Source: an uncultured Brachyspira sp.
GTDB taxonomy: Bacteria > Spirochaetota > Brachyspiria > Brachyspirales > Brachyspiraceae
DNA: 27,569 bases
NCBI RefSeq assembly: GCF_934747485.1
Contig: NZ_CAKVGN010000042.1
Span: forward strand, 1-27,569
Direction: 5' to 3'
This document shows positions 1 to 7,410 of this stretch, piece by piece; positions within the stretch are counted from its first letter, which is position 1, and the number at the start of each line of letters is the position of its first letter. The notes under the pieces were generated by a model, which ran no database searches, had not been told where the DNA came from, and was given only the letters and a program-made list of their open reading frames with translations. The position numbers were made by a program, and so were the translations under genes.

Positions 1-1
1 T

Positions 2-46
2 TATGATACACCTATGCTATACTTTAAGAAATTAAGGAATTCCTAA
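2..46 (+). CDS. Possible 3' end of an upstream gene (partial)
   Basis: An open frame enters from the left edge and reads YDTPMLYFKKLRNS before TAA at 44-46. The sequence is too short to identify; the xTPMxYF pattern is faintly reminiscent of the tails of some integrase-type transposases, but this is only an impression. Nothing else in positions 47-165 looks coding. An open frame of this length can arise by chance in AT-rich DNA. Confidence 0.2.
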   Translation, partial: YDTPMLYFKKLRNS

Positions 47-165
47 CTGCAATATGTCTGGCTCCTGTGCAAATAATTTTTATTATAACAATAAATAATA
101 AACTATTGATGTAACTAATAATTAAATATAAAATATAATATCATAAAATTTTTAAAGGAAATAAA

Positions 166-819
166 ATGAATAAAAAAATTAAAGGAGCAATCTTTGACTT
201 TGACGGAACATTGGTCGACAGTGAAAGTTTATATACAAAATCATTAATATATATATCAAAAGAAATGAACAAACTTACAGATGTAGATTTTGCATCTATG
301 GCCGGATATCAAACTGATGACATAAAAAAAATGTTAATAGAAAGAAACTATACTATACCGAAAGATTTCTTTGAAAATGCAGAAAAATATTTTCATAAAA
401 TTATAGAAACAGATTTAGAAACTTTTGATGGAGTTATTGATATATTAGAACAATTAAAAAATATAGATATAGTAATAGCGTCAAACAGCAATATAGATTA
501 TGTTACAAGAATGTCTGAAAAAACTTCAATATCAAAATATGTTATAGGATATTCCTGTCATAATGAAATATTAAAAGCTAAGCCGGAACCAGATTTATTT
601 CTAAATGCTTTTGAAATGTTAAAAAAAAGAAATAACAATATAACAAAAGATGATGTTGTTATTTTTGAAGATAGCTTAGCAGGTATCGATGGAGCTAAAA
701 AAACTGGTATAAAAATAATAGCTATTACAAATACTTATAAAAAAGAAATATTATTGGAGCATGGTGCTGATATTGTTGTAGATAAAATAAACGAAGCTAT
801 TAATTATTTAAGTGTTTAA
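166..819 (+). CDS. HAD-superfamily hydrolase, phosphoglucomutase/phosphatase-like (subfamily IA)
   Basis: A 217-residue cytosolic protein of the haloacid dehalogenase superfamily, probably a sugar-phosphate phosphatase or a beta-phosphoglucomutase-like enzyme; the substrate cannot be told from sequence. Motif I is FDFDGTLVDSE (about residues 10-20) with both catalytic aspartates; a helical cap follows (about 20-85); motif II is IASNSN (about 103-108); motif III has the lysine in KAKPEPDLF; motif IV is IFEDSLAGIDGAK. Length and motif spacing match subfamily IA. The start has an AAAGGAAA ribosome site a few bases upstream. The gene stands alone and converges on glyA across a shared hairpin terminator. 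Confidence 0.9.
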   Translation: MNKKIKGAIFDFDGTLVDSESLYTKSLIYISKEMNKLTDVDFASMAGYQTDDIKKMLIERNYTIPKDFFENAEKYFHKIIETDLETFDGVIDILEQLKNIDIVIASNSNIDYVTRMSEKTSISKYVIGYSCHNEILKAKPEPDLFLNAFEMLKKRNNNITKDDVVIFEDSLAGIDGAKKTGIKIIAITNTYKKEILLEHGADIVVDKINEAINYLSV

Positions 820-828
820 AACAATAAA

Positions 829-856
829 AAAGGGAAACTAAAAATAGTCTCCCTTT
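829..856. terminator. Bidirectional intrinsic terminator between the HAD gene and glyA
   Basis: Inverted repeat AAAGGGA-a-ACTA / TAGT-c-TCCCTTT with a four-base loop. On the minus strand it is followed by a run of T, so it should end glyA transcripts well; on the plus strand the tail is CCCTTTATATT, which is acceptable. It sits between two convergent stop codons (819 and 871). Confidence 0.8.
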
Positions 857-870
857 ATATTATTATTTAA

Positions 871-2295
871 TTACATATCGCCTATAAACTTATACATTGG
901 GAATTTTTTGCATAAAGCAGCTACTTTTTTAGCAACAGCAGAAACAATCTTTTCATCATTAGCATTGCTTAATACTTCATCAATATATTGAGTAAGCTCC
1001 ATTACATCTTTTTCTTTGAATCCTCTTGTAGTAATAGCAGGAGTACCAAGTCTAATACCGCTAGTAACCATCGGAGATTCTGTATCATAAGGTATGCCGT
1101 TTTTATTGATAGTGATATGAGCCTTATCTAATACAGTTTCTGCAAGCTGCCCTGTAATGCCTTTAGATTTTTTTACATTAACCAATATTAAATGAGTGTC
1201 TGTTCCGCCGGAAATAAGTTCGTATCCTTTAGAAAGAAACATATTAGCCATAGCTTCAGCATTTTTCAAAACTTGCTCTTGATATTTAACAAATTTAGGG
1301 TCAAGTGCTTCTTTAAAACATACAGCCTTAGCAGCAATAACATGCATCAAAGGTCCGCCTTGTATGCCCGGGAATATAGTTTTATCTATTTTTTTAGCCA
1401 ACTCCTCTTCAGTAGAAATAATATATCCTCCGCGAGGTCCTCTTAAAGTTTTATGAGTGGTGCCTGTAACAAAGTGAGCATGTGGTACAGGGCTAGGATG
1501 AAGTCCTGCAGCAACAAGTCCGGCAATATGTGCCATATCCACTAATAAATATGCTCCAATATCATCAGCAATCTCTCTAAACTTTTTAAAGTCTATTTGT
1601 CTAGGATAAGCACTTCCGCCTGTTACTATTATTTTAGGTTTTACTTTTTTAGCTATATCCCTCACTTCATCATAATCTATTTGCATGGTATCTTTTCTAA
1701 CATTGTAATGCTCGAAATTATAAATTTTACCAGAGAAGTTAACGTTTTTACCATGAGTTAAATGTCCGCCGGAATCAAGCGATAGTCCCAAACAAGTATC
1801 TCCCGGTTCTAATACTGCCATATAAACACCCATATTAGCCTGAGAACCAGAATGCGGCTGAACATTTATAAAAGGAGCTTTAAATAATTTTTTTGCCCTT
1901 TCTCTTGCTAAATTCTCAACAACATCAACCTCGCTGCATCCGCCATAATATCTCTTGGAAGGATAACCCTCAGCATATTTATTTGTAAATATAGAACCTT
2001 GAGCCTCCATAACAGCACGAGAAACTATATTCTCACTCGCAATAAGTTCAAGTCCGTTTATCTCTCTCTTATACTCATTTTTCATAGCACTAAATATCTC
2101 TTTATCAGCACTCTTAAGCGGAACTTCTGATACATAATATTTAGGAGCAGCAACTTTCTTTTCAACCTTTTTAACCGCCTTCTTTACAGCAGAAGAAGCT
2201 TTTTTAGAAATAGCTTTTTTGTCTGAAACTAACTTTTTAACAGATTTCGATACTTTTTTTAACGAATCTTTAGTATTTTTTTTAGATACGGCCAT
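871..2295 (-). CDS. glyA: Serine hydroxymethyltransferase with lysine-rich N-terminal extension
   Basis: PLP enzyme that interconverts serine and glycine and charges tetrahydrofolate with a one-carbon unit. From about residue 58 on, the protein follows the family: LIASENIVS, the NKYAEGYPSKRYYGG segment, VDMAHIAGLVAAGLHPSP, and the PLP lysine in TGTTHKTLRGPRGG. It ends in the usual C-terminal domain. It is 474 residues long; bacterial SHMT is usually about 415-420. The extra length is almost all at the N-terminus: the first 47 residues hold 18 lysines plus many Ala/Ser/Val, in KKxxKK repeats like histone H1 tails. The start is supported by GGAGGGATT directly before ATG, so the extension is translated. 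A promoter is visible at 2365-2393. Confidence 0.95.
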   Translation of the reverse strand: MAVSKKNTKDSLKKVSKSVKKLVSDKKAISKKASSAVKKAVKKVEKKVAAPKYYVSEVPLKSADKEIFSAMKNEYKREINGLELIASENIVSRAVMEAQGSIFTNKYAEGYPSKRYYGGCSEVDVVENLARERAKKLFKAPFINVQPHSGSQANMGVYMAVLEPGDTCLGLSLDSGGHLTHGKNVNFSGKIYNFEHYNVRKDTMQIDYDEVRDIAKKVKPKIIVTGGSAYPRQIDFKKFREIADDIGAYLLVDMAHIAGLVAAGLHPSPVPHAHFVTGTTHKTLRGPRGGYIISTEEELAKKIDKTIFPGIQGGPLMHVIAAKAVCFKEALDPKFVKYQEQVLKNAEAMANMFLSKGYELISGGTDTHLILVNVKKSKGITGQLAETVLDKAHITINKNGIPYDTESPMVTSGIRLGTPAITTRGFKEKDVMELTQYIDEVLSNANDEKIVSAVAKKVAALCKKFPMYKFIGDM

Positions 2296-2364
2296 AATCC
2301 CTCCAATGAAACTTTAATTTAATAAGCTGCTAATCACAAATTATTAAATTAATATTTTAAGTTT

Positions 2365-2393
2365 ATAATATATTAACATTATTTTTTTTTCAA
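2365..2393 (-). promoter_or_regulatory. Probable sigma70-type promoter of glyA
   Basis: On the minus strand TTGAAA (2388-2393) and TATTAT (2365-2370) are separated by 17 bases. The predicted 5' leader is about 60 bases and contains the GGAGGG ribosome site. In such AT-rich DNA -10-like hexamers are common, so this rests on the spacing and the -35. Confidence 0.5.
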
Positions 2394-2533
2394 TTATTAA
2401 ACTTATTTTCTATACATTTTTTTATTATATGTATTATAAAAATAATATATATATACACGTATTGTATTTTTTTGTTTAAATGTTAGTATCTTCTAACAAA
2501 TATAAACTTATTAATTTTTAAGGAGAGAATTTT

Positions 2534-3162
2534 ATGCTCAAAAAAACATTCTTAGTTATATTATTGACATTATCATTTAATTTATTTGCTTATGGCGGAG
2601 GTTTTGAAATATCTCTGAATATACCACTGGGAGCTGCAATAGGAACTCCAAATGATGCTATGAAATCTCTTGGATATCAATCAAAAAAATGAATAGATAG
2701 TGGATTGGAAGTATAATTGGGATATATGCATAAAATATATAATAGGATAGGTGCAGGATTGTTTTTGGATATAGGATATACATATGATACTTTTGCTTCA
2801 TCAAAAACTTTGAGTGATAATAGTGTTATTGATACCTCTATGTATATACATAATTTTGAAATAGGATTCATGCCTAAATTTACAATTTGGAATTTTTCTA
2901 TAGCTGCAGGAGGAGGAATAAAAATACCTATGTCTGGAAAAAAGATTTGGAATATGGATATAGTGCTTCTGTTATGCATTATTTTAAGATGACTTTAGAT
3001 TACTCTATATTCGTAACAGATAATTTAGCTATTGTTTTGGGGGTATATATTGCTCATGATTATGGACTTCCTTTAAGATCTTTAACTGATACTCCAAGAA
3101 TAGGAGGCTCAGGCGGAGGTGTTTCTATAGGTTTTAAATACGGCTCTAAATTATTAAATTAA
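2534..3162 (+). pseudogene. Broken outer-membrane beta-barrel protein gene
   Basis: The reading frame starts at ATG 2534 with a ribosome site (AGGAGAG) and a signal peptide (MLKKTFLVILLTLSFNLFA), then meets TGA at 2690 and TAA at 2714. The same frame continues from 2717 and then shifts near the A-run at about 2938-2947 into another frame that runs to 3162. Joined together, the pieces resemble the intact protein at 4980-5621: IPLGAAIG versus VPLGAGIG, FLDIGYTYD versus SLDLGYQRD, IGFMPKFTI versus IGLMPKIDV, GGGIKIPMSG versus GAGVKFPLGG, and a glycine-rich last strand. Two stops plus one frameshift make a sequencing error alone unlikely. Under the standard bacterial code it is dead; the first 52 codons could still yield a secreted fragment. 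Confidence 0.85.
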
Positions 3163-3314
3163 TAATATATGATTTATATAAAAACTAAATTTAATGTGTT
3201 TATTTTTATTGGATAATAAATTAAAAATTAATACTAAGTTATGCGGAATTTAAATATATAGTCATTTTCTATAATATAGTTTATTCTTAATAATTCAAGA
3301 ACATAACTAATTTT

Positions 3315-3592
3315 TATAATACTTGCTATTCTTATGTTTATAATATAAAAGACATAGAAAATATGAACTCATAAAAAATATATTCACATTTGTATTAAAA
3401 AAATAGGAGTTTGATAGAAAGCAGCAATATAGCAGAAACTAATGCATATACATAAACATTAATTTAAAATATAAAGAAATAATTATTATAAAAAACTTTA
3501 TTTTTATTATTATTCTATACTTGCATTTTTAATAGCTGTAATTTTATTAGTTTTATATTATGAAGGCTAAATAAATTTGATGCTGCTTTCTT
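3315..3592 (+). pseudogene. Decayed copy of the 3' end of the gene at 3833-4897
   Basis: This otherwise non-coding stretch matches the end of the next gene. Bases 3404-3447 (GGAGTTTGATAGAAAGCAGC and onward) correspond to about 4675-4720. Bases 3500-3592 (TTATTATTCTATACTTGCAT, then AATAAATTTGATGCTGCTTC) correspond to about 4782-4880. Weaker similarity (ATAATATAAAAGACATAG) reaches upstream to about 3340. Frames are lost, with stops and indels, and the N-terminal part is not recognisable. It is a relic of a duplicated paralogue next to another pseudogene. The rest of the 670-base gap (3163-3314, 3593-3832) shows nothing I can identify. Confidence 0.75.
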
Positions 3593-3832
3593 AAAACAAA
3601 TATTTAGTATTTTTTACATATATAACCATAATATCTACAACAAAATTTTTAATTAATAAACTTTATAATAAAAATCATTAAATTACATTCTAAATTTATG
3701 ATATGCCCGCATTATTTTTTCAATTTAAAATATTCATTAATTTTTAATTATTTATTTTTCTTTTTATTATTTTTTGCGTTTTATTTATTATAATTTCGAT
3801 ATTAATATATAATTATTTATATAGAGGATTTT

Positions 3833-4897
3833 ATGAAAATAACTTTAGATATGTCTGTATCCAATCTGTTAGATTCTTTCGACAGAGAATTTGGAATTAA
3901 TTTAGGAATATATAAAGGAGCTAAAAAATCCAATGACATAAAATTGTTTGAAATAGCAGACCCAAGAAAAAATCAAAAATCTTTTATAGTTATAGACAAA
4001 GATACAAGCGTAGAAACTTTGGAGGCTATGTTCAGAGATAAATTCGGAATAAGAGTACAAGTAAAAGACAGAGATGGAAACACCGTAAGCCAATCAAGCA
4101 CTTTAGGAGGAATTAGAAAACTGTCAAAAGATGATATAGAAGAAGATGAAATGCATAAAAAAATATCTTTAGTAGATGATGATGATGAAGCTGAAAAAAA
4201 AGAAGAGAATAATAAAGACACTAAAAAAGAATCAAATAAAAACATAAAAAAGAACACTGAAAAGAAAAAAAATAAAACATATCTCCTAAACATTCATTCA
4301 AATAAAATTAATAAGCATGTAACTAGTCCTGAAGAAAAAATGAAAGACATAGATAAATATTATTTAAACTTCCAAAGAACAGAAAGATACAAGGCTATGC
4401 TTAATCTTTTATCTTGTATAGAAGAATCAAAGCTGCTATATCCAGACTCTGAAGATTTAATAAATCATATAAATGATATAAAAATAAAATCTGTTAATAT
4501 TTCTAATGTAAGCATTAAAAAAAGAAAATTTGCTATATTTGTATTGATAATAATAACTGCAATATTTTCTCTTATTAGTTTAGGTATATGGGGATTTGAT
4601 TTGTATAATAAAATAAAAAAAGAAAAGATGATAGAAAGTATAATAAAAGATATTGATAATTTGCGTCTTCAAAAAGGAAGTTTGATGGAAAGCGGAAATA
4701 TTGCAGAGGCAAGTGCAATAGATGAAAATATTAACTCAAAATCTGAACAAATAAATATTATCAAAAATGACAAAAAAGTTTCTCTTGCTTATTATTCTAT
4801 ATCACTTGCATTTTTACTCGCTATAATATTATCGCTTTGTATGGTAAGGCTCAATAAATTTGATGTTACTTCATCGAGGTTTAGAAAAGAGGATTAA
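3833..4897 (+). CDS. Membrane protein of unknown function with charged linker and two TM segments
   Basis: I do not recognise a named family. The 354 residues are built as follows. Residues 1-95 are an N-terminal domain with two related halves: FDREFGINLGIYKG near 16-29, and FRDKFGIRVQVKDRDGNTV near 67-85, suggesting an internal duplication. Residues 100-150 are a highly charged, probably disordered linker rich in Lys/Glu/Asp. Residues 165-225 are a mixed region. A first membrane helix lies at about 233-253, a short coiled-coil-like loop at about 255-312 and a second membrane helix at about 317-338, followed by a short tail. Both long soluble parts would face the same side. A GAGGA ribosome site precedes the ATG. 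A degraded paralogue lies just upstream. Confidence 0.75.
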   Translation: MKITLDMSVSNLLDSFDREFGINLGIYKGAKKSNDIKLFEIADPRKNQKSFIVIDKDTSVETLEAMFRDKFGIRVQVKDRDGNTVSQSSTLGGIRKLSKDDIEEDEMHKKISLVDDDDEAEKKEENNKDTKKESNKNIKKNTEKKKNKTYLLNIHSNKINKHVTSPEEKMKDIDKYYLNFQRTERYKAMLNLLSCIEESKLLYPDSEDLINHINDIKIKSVNISNVSIKKRKFAIFVLIIITAIFSLISLGIWGFDLYNKIKKEKMIESIIKDIDNLRLQKGSLMESGNIAEASAIDENINSKSEQINIIKNDKKVSLAYYSISLAFLLAIILSLCMVRLNKFDVTSSRFRKED

Positions 4898-4934
4898 AAG
4901 ATTATAAAATTAAACATTTATTTATAATTAAAAA

Positions 4935-4966
4935 AAGAAGCCTTGAAAAAATCATCAAAGCTTCTT
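4935..4966. terminator. Hairpin terminator between convergent genes
   Basis: AAGAAGC-c-TTGA / TCAA-a-GCTTCTT, loop of eight bases. On the minus strand it is followed by TTTTTAATTATAA, a good tail for the beta-barrel gene; on the plus strand the tail is weak. Confidence 0.7.
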
Positions 4967-4979
4967 AATTACATATTAA

Positions 4980-5621
4980 TTAAAATCTTATACCTACTTG
5001 TCCGCCAATATCTAATGCCCCAAAAGTAACTTTTGGTTCTACATTTTTATATTGCATAGCCATAAAGTCATAAGAAACATAAATACCCAAAGTAAAGTTA
5101 TACAATAATAAAAAATCTAAACTTACTTTAAGATATGGTATATATAAATTATCAAATTGGTCTTGTAATTGTTTTAAGTTGTATGTATGGCTTTGCTCTC
5201 CGCCGCTATTTTCTTTTGAATAACTTGCTCCGCCAAGAGGAAATTTTACACCAGCACCAACACCTACAGATAAAAATAATACATCTATTTTTGGCATTAA
5301 ACCAATGCTTAAGCTATCAAAACTTAAATACTCAATATTTCTATCTGATTTATATCCGAAAACATCTCTCTGATAACCTAAATCTAATGAGAAGCCTAAA
5401 GAAAGTACAGCTAAATCAAAATAATAATTAGGTCTTAAATAAACTCCGCCCTCAAAACCAGCATTTGGTTTAAGAGTTTCAATTCTTTCTCCATCTTGAA
5501 AGAAATATCCAATACCCGCACCAAGAGGCACTGTGATATCAACGCCAGCACCGCTTTTAGCCATAAGTGTTGTACTTATAGTCATTATAAACAAGGTAAT
5601 CATTAATATAATTTTTTTCAT
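4980..5621 (-). CDS. Outer-membrane beta-barrel protein (porin-like, unknown specificity)
   Basis: 213 residues with a clear Sec signal peptide (MKKIILMITLFIMTISTTLMA, cleavage near residue 21). The rest alternates polar and non-polar residues in short glycine-rich strands (GVDITVPLGAGIGY, SLGFSLDLGYQRD, SVGVGAGVKFPLGG, TLGIYVSYDF) and ends with GGQVGIRF. A terminal aromatic residue after a last strand is the usual sorting signal for outer-membrane barrels. Size suggests an 8- to 10-stranded barrel. Function is unknown. The start has GGAGAA upstream and a strong promoter at 5670-5698. It is the intact relative of the broken gene at 2534-3162. Confidence 0.8.
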   Translation of the reverse strand: MKKIILMITLFIMTISTTLMAKSGAGVDITVPLGAGIGYFFQDGERIETLKPNAGFEGGVYLRPNYYFDLAVLSLGFSLDLGYQRDVFGYKSDRNIEYLSFDSLSIGLMPKIDVLFLSVGVGAGVKFPLGGASYSKENSGGEQSHTYNLKQLQDQFDNLYIPYLKVSLDFLLLYNFTLGIYVSYDFMAMQYKNVEPKVTFGALDIGGQVGIRF

Positions 5622-5669
5622 TTTTTAATTCTCCATAATTGAATAGTTCAAAATCATATTTAACTATAA

Positions 5670-5698
5670 ATTGTATATAAAATATACTAAAAAGTCAA
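5670..5698 (-). promoter_or_regulatory. Strong sigma70-type promoter of the beta-barrel gene
   Basis: TTGACT (5693-5698) and TACAAT (5670-5675) on the minus strand with exactly 17 bases between them; the transcript leader would be about 40 bases and carry GGAGAA before the ATG. Confidence 0.65.
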
Positions 5699-5839
5699 TT
5701 TGTAATTATTAACTTATATTCAACTTATTTTTATAATACTTGTAATACTATATATTATAAATATACAAAATATTATAAATTGACAATTATAAAATTTTGA
5801 TTTATATTATTTATAAGTTATATAAAGTTCAGGTTTTAT

Positions 5840-7105
5840 ATGATTGATAAAGATTTAATAAATAAGAAAAAAAAGAAATTTAAAATAAGATATTTAACAT
5901 TAAAAGACTTAGATGATTTCAATAATTTATTAAGATACGCTTTTCAAGTGAGCAATAATGAACTTATTACTTTAGGCTATGAGGTTGATGAAATAAAGCA
6001 GGCAAAATCTGCCGTATTAAGCAAAGCAAAAGTTTTAGGCTGGTTTGACGGGAAAAAGCTCGCCTCACAAATAGCAGTATACCCTATGAAGATGAATATT
6101 CATGGAGTGATATATAAAATGGCAGGAATTACAGGAGTTGCCACCTACCCAGAATATTCTAACCTTGGACTTATGAATGATTTGATGATAAAAAGTATTG
6201 AGAGTATGAAAAAAGAAGGGCAGACTATATCTGTGTTATATCCATACTCTATTCCTTTTTACAGAAGAAAAGGTTGGGAAATAATATCCGATAAAATGAG
6301 TTTTACTATAAAAGACACTCAGCTTCCTAAAACTATGACTAGTAAAGGTAGGGTTGAGAGAGTTTCTATAGACAGTGATGATTTAAAAGAGCTTTATAAT
6401 AAATTTTCTTATACAAGACATGGAGCTTTAATTAGAGGCGATTTGGAGTGGGAAGAGTATTGGAGATGGGAAGTTGATGATACTATAGTTGCTTTATATT
6501 ATAATGATAAAAATGAGGCTGAAGGTTATTTAGTTTATGTAATTGAAAATGATGTGTTTCATATCAAAGAAATGGTTTACCTCAATTTTGAAGCAAGACT
6601 TGGGCTTTGGAATTATATATCAGCACATTTCTCTATGGTTGATGAAGTTAAAGGATATAACTACACAAATGAGCCTATAGCATTTCTTCTCGAAGACAGT
6701 GAAATAAAAGAGACTATAAGACCATATATTATGGCAAGAATTACAGATGTTAAAGGGTTTATTAATAATTATCCTTTTTTAAGAAAGCCTAAAAATAAAA
6801 AAATTAATTTAATAATAAAAGATGATATGGCTAAGTGGAATAATGCGAGCTTTATGATTTATTGGAATAATAGTAATGATGATAAAAAAACTGTATGCAA
6901 AAGAATAGCAAAAGAATATAAAAGAAACTCTAAAGACAGATATATTATAAAGATGGATATAAAAACTCTAACCACTATGCTTATGAGTTATAAAAGCCCT
7001 TCATACCTTTACAAAATTGGAAGAATAGAATCAACCTACAATGCTATTAAATTATTAGAAAGTATTATACCTAAAGAACAAGTTTATTTCTCTGATTATT
7101 TTTAA
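5840..7105 (+). CDS. Eis-like GNAT N-acetyltransferase with SCP2-type C-terminal domain
   Basis: 421 residues, the size of Eis-family acetyltransferases, which are built from two GNAT folds plus a sterol-carrier-like domain and acetylate amines such as aminoglycosides or protein lysines. The acetyl-CoA binding region reads GVATYPEYSNLGLMNDLM (about 97-114), followed by the family hallmark ISVLYPYSIPFYRRKGWE (about 132-149). The protein ends in SDYF; in mycobacterial Eis the free C-terminal carboxylate of a Phe takes part in catalysis, and the C-terminal Phe here is consistent with that. The substrate is unknown. The gene stands alone, with a weak ribosome site and a hairpin after it. Confidence 0.8.
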   Translation: MIDKDLINKKKKKFKIRYLTLKDLDDFNNLLRYAFQVSNNELITLGYEVDEIKQAKSAVLSKAKVLGWFDGKKLASQIAVYPMKMNIHGVIYKMAGITGVATYPEYSNLGLMNDLMIKSIESMKKEGQTISVLYPYSIPFYRRKGWEIISDKMSFTIKDTQLPKTMTSKGRVERVSIDSDDLKELYNKFSYTRHGALIRGDLEWEEYWRWEVDDTIVALYYNDKNEAEGYLVYVIENDVFHIKEMVYLNFEARLGLWNYISAHFSMVDEVKGYNYTNEPIAFLLEDSEIKETIRPYIMARITDVKGFINNYPFLRKPKNKKINLIIKDDMAKWNNASFMIYWNNSNDDKKTVCKRIAKEYKRNSKDRYIIKMDIKTLTTMLMSYKSPSYLYKIGRIESTYNAIKLLESIIPKEQVYFSDYF

Positions 7106-7123
7106 TTAATTTTAAAAACCGAA

Positions 7124-7146
7124 AGGACTGAGAAACACTCAATCCT
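7124..7146 (+). terminator. Possible terminator after the Eis-like gene
   Basis: AGGA-c-TGAG / CTCA-a-TCCT with a five-base loop. The T-run (TTTTTT) comes about 14 bases after the stem rather than directly, so this may be a weak terminator or only a 3'-end hairpin. Confidence 0.4.
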
Positions 7147-7149
7147 CTC

Positions 7150-7410
7150 TATAATGGTATTTTTTATATATATTGTGTTTTTATATATATGCTTAAATAT
7201 AACAAAAAATAATTAATTAACAATATTGTATGAAGTAATATTAATAATATACAATATTTAATATAAAAAAGCAATATAAAAGCAGTATTTATATAATAGT
7301 TTTGTAAAAATTATTTTAATATATTGCTTATATATAATTTTATTTGATAAAAGTATATAAATATAATATACTATTTTTTAATAAAATATAATAATGGATT
7401 TTATAAAAAT
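7150..7410. other. AT-rich non-coding gap before mutS
   Basis: About 260 bases of almost pure A/T with short runs such as repeated TATATA and AATATA. I see no gene, RNA or clear repeat. Many -10-like hexamers occur, so a mutS promoter is expected here but cannot be picked out. Confidence 0.6.

Noticed and set aside
1192..1446. Plus-strand ORF inside glyA
   Set aside because: Antisense shadow of a well-supported gene with no recognisable protein features.
2690..2692. TGA read as tryptophan or selenocysteine in the barrel gene
   Set aside because: A TAA and a frameshift follow in the same gene, and no other gene here has in-frame TGA; there is no SECIS-like hairpin that I can see.
3973..4293. 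Minus-strand Ser/Phe-rich ORF inside the unknown membrane protein gene
   Set aside because: Its Phe/Ser runs are just the reverse complement of the lysine/glutamate-rich linker.
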